From Lactococcus sp. S-13 (GTDB lineage Bacteria; Bacillota; Bacilli; Lactobacillales; Streptococcaceae): a DNA stretch of 64,000 nucleotides. The DNA lies in the NCBI RefSeq assembly GCF_004210295.1, contig NZ_SDAK01000001.1:1426001-1490000 (forward strand), read 5' to 3'. The stretch's first letter is position 1. Each line of letters begins with the position of its first letter. A program made the position numbers and the translations under genes. Below the pieces are notes generated by a model. It did no database searches. It saw only the letters and a list, made by a program, of their open reading frames with translations, and was not told the origin of the DNA. Positions 51,339 to 59,400 of this stretch are shown piece by piece.

Positions 51339-52181
51339 CTACTTGATTGTTTTTCTTAAAGCAGTCAAATTTTCTTCCATCAAAGTCAGGTAACTGGCTC
51401 CATCTTTTTTCTGTTGATTGGTCAACCCTTCAACTGTATTGATTTGCATCACTTTAGCCCCTGTTGATTTTGCTAAGGTTTCTGCTAATTTGCTCGTTGC
51501 GTTTTCTTCTGAATAAACAACTGTCAAACCAGATTTTTCCATTTCAGATTTCAATTTCGTAAGTGTTGCCGCAGAAGGTTCCACCTCTGGATCAATTCCA
51601 GCAATCGCAATTTGATTGAGTCCATAGTCACGAGCTAAATACGAAAATGCCTCGTGCTGTGTAATAAAGGTTTTTTGATTTGCCATTTTCAATGTGTCAA
51701 ATTCAGCATCTAATTTTTTTAATTTTGCCGTGTAAGCAACCGCATTTTTGTTGAAAGTTGTTTTATATTTCGGAAATTTTTTGCTCAATTGTTCAGTAAT
51801 TGTGTTCACTTCAACAATCGCTTGTTTTGGACTAACCCAAGTGTGTGGATCCCCTTTAATTTTGTCAACATCTTGACTCGCCTCAATTTTAACCCCTTTA
51901 TTTTTGATTTTTGAAACCCAATGTTCCAAATTATCTGAGTTATAAATTAGGGCTGATGAATTGGTCATTGTTGCGACTTGTTTCGCACTTGGCTCAAATT
52001 CATGGACTTCCTGATTAGATGGTACGATATTCTCTACTTCAATTTTATCGCCAACAACTGCTTTTGTGAATTCATAAATTGGCTCAAAAGTGGTAACTAC
52101 CTCAGGTTTACTAGCTGATTTTTGGCAGCCACCGAGCACCAAAAGGGCTGGGATTACAAGTAGGGCTAACGTTTTTTTCAT
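51339..52181 (-). CDS. zitS: Zinc-binding lipoprotein of the Zit ABC transporter
   Basis: The 280-residue protein has a lipobox LVLGGC (Cys19) and a cluster A-I metal-binding fold: EFEPSAKQVATM, DPHTWVSPKQAI, TQHEAFSYLARDYG and a late VYSEENATS, supplying the usual His/Glu ligands. It captures zinc at the surface for ZitQP. The start overlaps the zitR stop by 4 bases. Confidence 0.94.
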   Translation of the reverse strand: MKKTLALLVIPALLVLGGCQKSASKPEVVTTFEPIYEFTKAVVGDKIEVENIVPSNQEVHEFEPSAKQVATMTNSSALIYNSDNLEHWVSKIKNKGVKIEASQDVDKIKGDPHTWVSPKQAIVEVNTITEQLSKKFPKYKTTFNKNAVAYTAKLKKLDAEFDTLKMANQKTFITQHEAFSYLARDYGLNQIAIAGIDPEVEPSAATLTKLKSEMEKSGLTVVYSEENATSKLAETLAKSTGAKVMQINTVEGLTNQQKKDGASYLTLMEENLTALRKTIK

Positions 52182-52615
52182 TGAAACTCCTCCGATAATT
52201 TTGACAAGAAGCGCACAATGACTTCTTGTTCCTCTTCCGTAAATTTATTTCCTAATTCTTGGTAGGCTGCCAGCGTTTTTTTGTGATGCGCGGCGTGCTC
52301 ATTAGCGACAGGGAGTGCCAGTTCAGTCAAACTCCACAGGATGACGCGTTCATCCTTGGGCGCTCGACTTGATTGAATCAAGTCTTGCTCTTGCAACTTC
52401 TTCAAGGCTTTGGTCACCGCTGCTGGCGAAATTCTGAGCTTTTCAGCAATTCGTGCATTTGTTGAAACCTCTGCTGACAAAAGCATCAAAATATGTTCTT
52501 GGGTGCTAGTTAATTTGTATTGGCTCTCGCATTCTCCCAACAATATCTCGTGTTTATTTTCAGCAAATTGCATCACTGTTCCAAGAAATTGATCGATTTG
52601 GTCTGCTAAACTCAT
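52178..52615 (-). CDS. zitR: Zinc-responsive MarR-family repressor
   Basis: The 145-residue protein has the MarR winged helix (LTSTQEHILMLLSAEVSTNA, then ISPAAVTKALKKLQEQDLI) and His/Glu-rich helices (NKHEILLGECES, NEHAAHHKKTL) that form the zinc sites in ZitR/AdcR. It should repress its own operon when zinc is plentiful. The ATG at 52615 is used because GGAGG precedes it; an ATG five codons upstream overlaps that site. Confidence 0.96.
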   Translation of the reverse strand: MSLADQIDQFLGTVMQFAENKHEILLGECESQYKLTSTQEHILMLLSAEVSTNARIAEKLRISPAAVTKALKKLQEQDLIQSSRAPKDERVILWSLTELALPVANEHAAHHKKTLAAYQELGNKFTEEEQEVIVRFLSKLSEEFQ

Positions 52616-52636
52616 CTCTTTTTCCTCCATGATTAG

Positions 52637-52684
52637 TTTACTGGTTAATTATATCTCAAAGGAAAAATAATGTCAACTGGTTAA
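52637..52684 (-). promoter_or_regulatory. zit promoter with two ZitR boxes
   Basis: On the minus strand consensus TTGACA (52676-52671), 17 bases, TATAAT (52653-52648). Box TTAACCAGTTGA (52684-52673) overlaps the -35, and box TTAACCAGTAAA (52648-52637) adjoins the -10. Both match the ZitR/AdcR motif TTAACYRGTTAA at 10 or more of 12 positions. Confidence 0.92.
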
Positions 52685-52693
52685 CGTTATATT

Positions 52694-53032
52694 TTAATTT
52701 TTTATTTGAAAACTACTTCCGTCAGTCAAATAGACGTTAAAAATATAATCTTTTTTACTGACGCAATTTTCGTCAGTATTTTCTCTACTTGCTGGTGGAA
52801 CAACCTCCTGCCCAAGTGAATGATAAGTCAGCCAGCCCTGATTAAAATGAAGCTCTCCTTGCTCTTTAAGTGGATTTTCCATACTCAAAGAAACCATTAA
52901 CTCCGCTGTTAAACGATTCTTTTCTCTAAGCATCTGCCGCTCATCTGCCACTTGCTTTTCCAAAGAAAACTGTAAAAATAAGCCAAAAATCACAGATAAA
53001 ACGAGCGCATAAAGTAAAATTCCTGCCCTCAC
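52694..53032 (-). CDS. comGG: Competence pilus protein ComGG, GTG start
   Basis: The 112-residue protein has an N-terminal membrane helix (AGILLYALVLSVIFGLFLQF) typical of ComGG, the pseudopilin-like partner without a full prepilin motif. Its GTG overlaps the comGF stop codon (GTGA). The segment of residues ~83-94 is encoded by a CTGACG palindrome (52753-52785), which looks like an in-frame insertion near the C-terminus. Function in DNA uptake could tolerate this; not testable here. Confidence 0.85.
   Translation of the reverse strand: MRAGILLYALVLSVIFGLFLQFSLEKQVADERQMLREKNRLTAELMVSLSMENPLKEQGELHFNQGWLTYHSLGQEVVPPASRENTDENCVSKKDYIFNVYLTDGSSFQIKN
52753..52785. repeat. CTGACG palindrome inside comGG
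   Basis: ACTGACG / CGTCAGT arms with the typical right flank ATTTTCTCT. It is read through as codons for ENTDENCVSKK. A further half copy CCGTCAGT lies at 52719-52726 in the same gene. Confidence 0.75.
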
Positions 53033-53475
53033 TGGACGTCTAAAAATCGATAAATGAATGTCCGCTCACCTCCCGTATTAAAATCTATTTGCATACTCAC
53101 TATCCCGCCAGTTTCAGTTATCTTTACATTTTTCAAATGATAAAGCATTGGTTGATAGCCTTGCCCACTTTCAGACGTTTTACGAAAATCTGAGCCAACC
53201 AAACCGAACCGAACGCCCTTGTCCTTATCAATGTAAAGAAAGTTTTCTTCTACTTTTTCAAACTTTGAGCCAGCTAACTCTGACCGCATCTGCTCACAAA
53301 AAATTTGCCAATCTTTCGTTTGGTCATCCTTAGTGGCTTGGATTTGTTTAACTATTAAGTTGGTGAGTCCTGAAATAACTAATACTGAGCCAGAGATTGC
53401 CAATAAAGCCACTAAGCATTCCAACAAAGTAAACGCCTTAATCCTCTCTTTCAAGTTCAAGCAACTCCTCTCCAT
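53029..53475 (-). CDS. comGF: Competence pseudopilin-like protein ComGF
   Basis: The 148-residue protein has a prepilin-type N-terminus (KERIKAFTLLECLVALLAIS) with Glu at +5 and the C-terminal FNTGGERTFIYRFLD typical of ComGF. The ATG at 53475 overlaps comGE; TTG codons just after AGGAG are alternatives and the start is uncertain by a few residues. It takes part in the competence pseudopilus. Confidence 0.9.
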   Translation of the reverse strand: MERSCLNLKERIKAFTLLECLVALLAISGSVLVISGLTNLIVKQIQATKDDQTKDWQIFCEQMRSELAGSKFEKVEENFLYIDKDKGVRFGLVGSDFRKTSESGQGYQPMLYHLKNVKITETGGIVSMQIDFNTGGERTFIYRFLDVQ

Positions 53476-53734
53476 GATTACTGATAAAAATTTTTGTAGG
53501 ACTATGAACAACTTTTATCGTTGCACCATTTAATGATAAACTACTCATCTGACTATCAACAGCCATTCGAGCAACACTTAAAGCCTCAATTTGCTGGTTT
53601 TCAATATTTTCTTGCGTTCGACTACGTGTAATTTCAGTCAAAACAGTTCCTACCAAAACACTTAAAAGCGCTAGTGTAATCAAACTCTCCAAGAGTAAAT
53701 AAGCTCTAATTGATCTGTTTTTTATATTTTCCAC
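53438..53734 (-). CDS. comGE: Competence pseudopilin ComGE, GTG start
   Basis: The 98-residue protein starts VENIKNRSIRAYLLLESLIT at a GTG with GGAG 7 bases upstream; a longer frame has no support. It has the hydrophobic prepilin helix with Glu at +5. It overlaps comGD by 29 bases and comGF by 38, as in other comG operons. Confidence 0.85.
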   Translation of the reverse strand: MENIKNRSIRAYLLLESLITLALLSVLVGTVLTEITRSRTQENIENQQIEALSVARMAVDSQMSSLSLNGATIKVVHSPTKIFISNHGEELLELERED

Positions 53735-54149
53735 TCCCCATCTCCATTTGATACGTGATTGCTTTACTTTCATAAGGCAGATAAATTTTGATTTTTTGTA
53801 AACTAGAATTCTCACCTTTTGCGTCAAATTTTACTGTAAAATCTGTAATTTTAACCTCTTTAGGAAGTGTCACTTTTTCTTGACCAGCTAATAAATTTCC
53901 ATTTTTAGCTCCTAAATATTCCACACTTGCTTCTAAAGCTGCATCCTCTTGGGTTCGCTTATAAAGTTCTTCAAACTTTAGCACAAAGAGCTCTCCTTTG
54001 ACCAAATGCAACGTTTGGATCAACTGAGCTGAAAATACCAGAGTTAGAAAAGAAATGAGAGATAAGACAAGCAAAGACTCCAATAAGGTAAAAGCATCAG
54101 TTCGCCAACTCCGGCGTTTCTGATTTGTTTTCTTTATAATAATTTTCAT
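53706..54149 (-). CDS. comGD: Competence pseudopilin ComGD
   Basis: The 147-residue protein has the prepilin cleavage region WRTDAFTLLESLLVLSLIS. It is a minor pseudopilin processed by ComC and co-assembled with ComGC. It overlaps the end of comGC by 53 bases. Confidence 0.9.
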   Translation of the reverse strand: MKIIIKKTNQKRRSWRTDAFTLLESLLVLSLISFLTLVFSAQLIQTLHLVKGELFVLKFEELYKRTQEDAALEASVEYLGAKNGNLLAGQEKVTLPKEVKITDFTVKFDAKGENSSLQKIKIYLPYESKAITYQMEMGSGKYKKQIN

Positions 54150-54402
54150 ACGATGCGACCTGCTTTGGCGTAATCATGTCAGCTGCAACCAAATCAGTCA
54201 AACTTGGCTGCTTGTCGTCATGGTCTAATTCATAAAGTTGCGCTTGACTCTCAACAACCTTGACAACTGCTGCTTCACCCGTTGACTGCACCTGCGCTTT
54301 TTCTTTCAACAAATTTGGTACAAAAAGTAAAATCAAAATACTAATAATAGCCAGAACAACTAACATCTCAATTAACGTGAACGCTTTAATTTCTTTTTTC
54401 AT
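54097..54402 (-). CDS. comGC: Major competence pseudopilin ComGC
   Basis: The 101-residue protein has the textbook prepilin leader MKKEIKAFTLIEMLVVLAII, cut before the Phe. It is the main subunit of the transformation pilus. The ATG at 54402 has AAGAGGAAAA upstream. It starts 20 bases after comGB ends. Confidence 0.95.
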   Translation of the reverse strand: MKKEIKAFTLIEMLVVLAIISILILLFVPNLLKEKAQVQSTGEAAVVKVVESQAQLYELDHDDKQPSLTDLVAADMITPKQVASYENYYKENKSETPELAN

Positions 54403-54421
54403 TATTTTTCCTCTTAAAAAT

Positions 54422-55513
54422 CTACATTCCGACACCCATATTTGAGTAAATAGGGAGTAGCATTGCTGCATACAATAATACAATCATCAAAGCCACAAAA
54501 ATAAAAACCAGAGGTTGAATCAACTGCATCAATCGATCAATCTTACTAAAAAACTGCTCCCAACATTCATCCGCATAGACTAAAAGCTCCAAACCCAATT
54601 TATCTTTTAGCGCCCCATATTTAATCATCAAAGTAAGCTCTGGTAAAAAAATCTCTAATTTTTCTACAGATGTTTCAAAAGTTTGACCCGCTTGAAAGTT
54701 TTTTGTCAGATTTTGTCCAACTTCAGAAAAAATACGACTTTTTTGAGTTTCCATGAGTTGAACCACTTGTCGCAATTCCACACCTTGTGCAATCAAATTT
54801 CCCCATTCTCGTGCAAAATAGGCACTCAAATAAAGACGAATCAGTTGACTCACCAAGGGTAGTTTCACGAGTGAGCGAACCTTCCAAAGGGTCGTTTTCT
54901 TTTTAAAAATGATCCCTACCAACCCGACTAATAAAAGAAAACTGCTTAAAATCCCAAAAAATACCAGTGGTAAATGTTCAATCAATAAATCTGCCATATT
55001 ATTGCCTTGACCAAGCTGAGGAAGTAGATAATTTTTCAATCCCCAAATGATACCAACCAAAAAGAGGAGCAAAATCAGAGGATAAGTGGCAACTTCAATC
55101 AATTTTTGCTTCACTTTAAGTTGTTTTTTCAAGTGACTTTCGACCAAGTGCATGGTTCCTGCCAAATCGCCATGAAATTCGACTAGTGCTATTTGAGTAA
55201 CAACATTTTTAGAAAAATGCAGTTGCCCTAACAACTCTGCAAGGCTTTGACCATCAGCTAATCCTTCTTGCATTTGACTTACAAACTCTGCTTCGACCAA
55301 ATGGGACAAGGAAAGAAACTGAATAACTTCGACCAGATGAAACCCGCTATTCAATAAATTTCCCATGAGTTGAATCAACTTTGCCTGCTTAGCTAGACTC
55401 AATTTTTTCCGTTGCGAGTTCATCAGCTGTGAGAGATCCATTTGTAAAAAGCTGATTAAGCTTTGCATTCCAGCCGATTGTTGACCAGCTTTCAAATTTT
55501 TCTTGGGCGACAT
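54422..55513 (-). CDS. comGB: Competence pilus membrane platform ComGB
   Basis: The 363-residue protein is a GspF/PilC-type polytopic protein with three membrane segments (about 140-165, 190-215, 330-355) and duplicated helical cytoplasmic domains (LMGNLLNSGFHLVEVIQFLS; LIAQGVELRQVVQLM). The ATG at 55513 is chosen because GGAGT lies 6 bases upstream; it overlaps comGA by 125 bases. A start at MQSLISFLQ, 15 codons later, is possible but lacks a ribosome binding site. Confidence 0.9.
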   Translation of the reverse strand: MSPKKNLKAGQQSAGMQSLISFLQMDLSQLMNSQRKKLSLAKQAKLIQLMGNLLNSGFHLVEVIQFLSLSHLVEAEFVSQMQEGLADGQSLAELLGQLHFSKNVVTQIALVEFHGDLAGTMHLVESHLKKQLKVKQKLIEVATYPLILLLFLVGIIWGLKNYLLPQLGQGNNMADLLIEHLPLVFFGILSSFLLLVGLVGIIFKKKTTLWKVRSLVKLPLVSQLIRLYLSAYFAREWGNLIAQGVELRQVVQLMETQKSRIFSEVGQNLTKNFQAGQTFETSVEKLEIFLPELTLMIKYGALKDKLGLELLVYADECWEQFFSKIDRLMQLIQPLVFIFVALMIVLLYAAMLLPIYSNMGVGM

Positions 55514-56336
55514 CAACGACTCCTTTCCCACCAATCAAACGTTGATAAACAACAGTTTTCAGACTATTTTCCAACTCCCATCTACTTAAACCGAGTTCCA
55601 AAAGTCGTTGCCAGACGCCAGCAACTGAGCGTGCGTGGACTGTTGAGAACACCGTATAGCCTGTCAGACTTGCTCGCAAGACCGCTCGGGCTGTTTTTTG
55701 ATCACGTATCTCGCCAACGATTAATAAATCTGGACGATGTCGCAAGGATAACTTAATCAGTTCATCATAGCTATTTCCAATAATCTCATTAACCTGTAAC
55801 TGGATGAAATCAGGCTCAACCAGCTCCACGGGATCTTCAATCGTAATCACTTGGCGGCCAGAGAACTGACGACGAGCAAGCTCAATCATCAAGGAAGTTT
55901 TTCCAGAACCGACTGGTCCAGCAAATAAATGTAACCCTCGCCCATAATGTGCCTTTTGGATACTTTGTTCATCATCAAACCAAAATTTTAGTTTTTGCTG
56001 GTCATCATGTAAAATTCGTATCACTAACGACTCACGCGCTTCAAAGTCTCCCACTGTAGACAAGCGCAACCGGCGACTAGAGCCAGTAGATAAATCATAC
56101 CAACAAGCCCCCAATTGCACACGCCGACGCTCTCCGGTATTCATTCCAGACAAAAATTTAAAATGGGCAAGAAGGGCTAAGCCTTGCGCTTCATCTAGTT
56201 CTTCAAACAAAAATCGCCTTGCGCTCAGTTGATGAAAATATATCCGATAGCCTTTACTAGACGGGACGATGTAGATATCATAGGCAGCTGCATCAATTGC
56301 TTTTTGAATCATTTCTTCTGCTTTTTTTTGAATCAT
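55389..56336 (-). CDS. comGA: Competence pilus ATPase ComGA
   Basis: The 315-residue secretion ATPase has Walker A LFAGPVGSGKTSLM, Walker B RPDLLIVGEIRDQKTA and the Asp/His boxes around GMNTGERRRVQLG and VFSTVHARSVAGV. It powers pseudopilus assembly on the cytoplasmic side. The ATG at 56336 gives the family N-terminus (MIQKKAEEMI...DIYIVP), but lies only 7 bases after a com-box-like -10 and has no ribosome binding site. An ATG eight codons later has weak AGAAG. Confidence 0.93.
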   Translation of the reverse strand: MIQKKAEEMIQKAIDAAAYDIYIVPSSKGYRIYFHQLSARRFLFEELDEAQGLALLAHFKFLSGMNTGERRRVQLGACWYDLSTGSSRRLRLSTVGDFEARESLVIRILHDDQQKLKFWFDDEQSIQKAHYGRGLHLFAGPVGSGKTSLMIELARRQFSGRQVITIEDPVELVEPDFIQLQVNEIIGNSYDELIKLSLRHRPDLLIVGEIRDQKTARAVLRASLTGYTVFSTVHARSVAGVWQRLLELGLSRWELENSLKTVVYQRLIGGKGVVDVAQEKFESWSTIGWNAKLNQLFTNGSLTADELATEKIESS

Positions 56337-56343
56337 ACCCAAC

Positions 56344-56356
56344 TATACGCAAAAAA
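56344..56356 (-). promoter_or_regulatory. Possible com-box (ComX-type promoter) of the comG operon
   Basis: TTTTTTGCGTATA on the minus strand resembles the T-rich/CGnATA competence sigma-factor box of streptococci and lactococci. No sigma-A -35 box is seen upstream of comGA. Confidence 0.5.
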
Positions 56357-56380
56357 GTCGTAAATGTAACACCCAATAAT

Positions 56381-56417
56381 AAAAAAAATCGAAAATATCA
56401 ATTTTCGATTTTTTTAT
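56381..56417. terminator. polC terminator
   Basis: AATCGAAAAT and ATTTTCGATT around 4 bases, with A- and T-runs on both sides. It overlaps the end of polC and precedes the comGA promoter. Confidence 0.88.
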
Positions 56418-56418
56418 T

Positions 56419-59400
56419 TTAGAAGAAATCTTCAAACAAGCTAAGTTGATTGTCATCAGGCATCCCTTGCAAGACACCCATATTGGTCATGTTTTCAACA
56501 ATTGTTTGCGAAACTCCTCCGCGTTTTCTAAGTTCCATTTTACTTAAAAATTCGCCTTCGGCACGCGCTGCGACGATTTGTTTGGCCACGTTTTCGCCAA
56601 GACCATCCATTGTGACAAAAGGTGGAATCAACGTATCTCCGTCAATAACAAATTCTGTAGCATCTGAGCGATACAGGTCAATTTTCCCAAAAGTGAAACC
56701 ACGCTCTAACATCTCATTACAAAGTTCCAAAGTGGTGTAAAGATTGCTTTCGACATTGGTAGCATCAAACCCTTTGTCTTTGATTTCTTTCATCTTGGCT
56801 TTGACTGCTTCAAGTCCAGCACCCATGACCCCAATGTCAAAGGCCGTTGCCCGAATGGAGAACCAAGCACAATAATAGTAAATGGGATAATGCACTTTGA
56901 AATAAGCAACACGCAGAGCCATCATGATATAGGCTGCCGCATGGGCTTTAGGGAACATATATTTAATCTTTGAACAAGATTCGATATACCACTCAGGAAC
57001 ATCGTGGGCACGCATTTCTTCGACATATTTTTCACGTTCTTCGGCAGAAATCTTACTCCACATTCCTTTACGCACTCGTTCCATAATATTGAAAGCCATT
57101 GACTCATTAAGTCCTGCGTGAATCAGGTAAACCATGATATCATCTCGACAGCCAATAACACTTGACAAGTCAGCAATTCCTGAACGAATCAACTCTTGGG
57201 CATTTCCTGACCAAACGTCTGTACCATGTGAGAGTCCAGAAATTTGGAGCAAATCAGCAAAAGTTTTTGGTTTTGCTTCAGCAATCATGTTCATTGAGGT
57301 AAAGGTTCCCATTTCAGGAATTCCTAATGTTCCAAGTTTTACTCCAAGTTGTTCTTCGGTCACACCAAGTGATTCTGTTCCGCTGAAAAGCTTCATAACT
57401 CCTGCATCATCCATCGGAATATCCTGTGGAACGATTCCTGATAAACTTTGGAGTTTTCGAATCATGGTCGGATCATCGTGTCCGAGAATATCGAGTTTCA
57501 AGATATTATCATGAATGGCATGGAAATCAAAGTGAGTGGTTTGCCATTCGGCATTGACATCGTCGGCTGGAAATTGGACTGGTGAAAAATCATAAACGTC
57601 CATATAGTTTGGAATAACGATAATCCCACCCGGGTGCTGACCCGTTGTCCGTTTAACCCCGGTCGAGCCAGCCGCCAGACGGTCAATCTCCGCATTGCCA
57701 TAGAACTGGTCATAATCACGTTCGTAGCCTTTAACGAAGCCAAAAGCCGTCTTTTCGGCAACCGTACCAATAGTTCCTGCTCTAAAAGCATAATCTTCTC
57801 CGAAAATATCACGCACATCTAAGTGAGCAAAGGGTTGATCATCACCTGAGAAGTTCAAGTCAATATCGGGTACCTTGTCGCCTTTGAAACCAAGAAAGGT
57901 TTCAAACGGAATATCATGACCGTCTTTAATGAGCTTGTGCGCGCATTTTGGACAATCTTTATCAGGCATATCATAGCCTGAACCGTAAGAACCGTCATCG
58001 TAGCATTCAAAATATTGACATTCTGGACAGCGATAGTGCGGTGCTAAAGGATTGACCTCCGTAATCCCAATCATGGTCGCAACCAAGCTAGAGCCGACAG
58101 ATCCCCGAGAGCCAACGATATAACCACGGTCGTTGGAACGTTTTACAAGCTCTTGAGAAATGATATAGACTACTGAGAAACCATTTCCCAAAATCGAGCG
58201 CAGCTCTTTTTCTAATCTAGCATCAATAATGTCTGGCAGAGGATTGCCGTACCACTCGTGCGCTTTTTCATAAGTCAAGCGTACAATCCGTTCTTCAGAT
58301 GTTTCGCCGCCATCAAAGACCATTTTTGGTGTGTAGAGATCCTCACGTACAGGCGTTAGGGTATCAAATTCATCTGCTAATTTATTGGTGTTTTCAATAA
58401 CAATTTCATGCGCTGTTTTTTCGCCCAAAAAGCTGAACGCTTCTAACATTTCATCAGTCGTACGAAAATGTGCTTCTGGTAGAGGTAAGGGTTTGGCGTG
58501 TTCACCGTGACCTTGGGTCCAGTTGATTTCCGCTCCTAGTCCGAGGGAACGGACAATGATTTCGCGGTAAATGGCATCTTCGGGGTTCAGATAATGGAGA
58601 TTGCCTGTTGCAAGAACGGGTTTGCCTAGGGTCTTTCCGACTTTGATCAAATTTTTGAGGGTTTGTTCTAATTCTTTCTCGGATTTGAAAGAACCGCCGA
58701 CAAGCAAAGCCCGGTAGAGCGCAGGGGGGAAGACTTCGATGAAATCATAGAACTTGGCGATTTCGACAGTTTCTTCAAATGTTTTGTTGATGATCGCATC
58801 AAACACTTCGCCTACTTCACAGCTTGAGCCAACCAAAAGTCCAGCCCGATTTTCCTGCAAGACAGAACGTGGAATCCGTGGAATACCTGAGTAATAGCGG
58901 ACATTACCATAGCTAACCAGTTTGAAAAGATTTTTCAGACCTTCTTGTGTTTTGGCATAGAGAGTCACGTGTTTTGGACGGACTTTTTTGTAAGAATCCT
59001 CACTGACCAACTTGTCATTGAGTTCTAAAAGGCTGCGCCAGCCTGTGTTTCGTGTGCGCAATTCTTCCAAGAAGACAAAGAGTAAACGGCCTGTGGCTTC
59101 TGCGTCAAAGTTGGCCATGTGGTGGTGCTCCAGACCAATTTGGAATTTCTTGGTCAGTTGCCCTAGACCAAAACGTTTCATTTCAGGGTAAAGATTGCGG
59201 GCAAATTCCAGCGTATCGACCACAGGTTGGGTGATGATAGGCAGTCCATTGCGACCATAATTCATGTTCATAAAGCCCACGTCAAAGGTTGCGTTGTGGG
59301 CGACGAGGATTGTCCCTTCGCAGAATTTTTGGAAAGCTGTCAACACTTCATAGAGGGGTTTGGCATTTTTGACATGGTCATCGGTAATCCCCGTCAGCTC

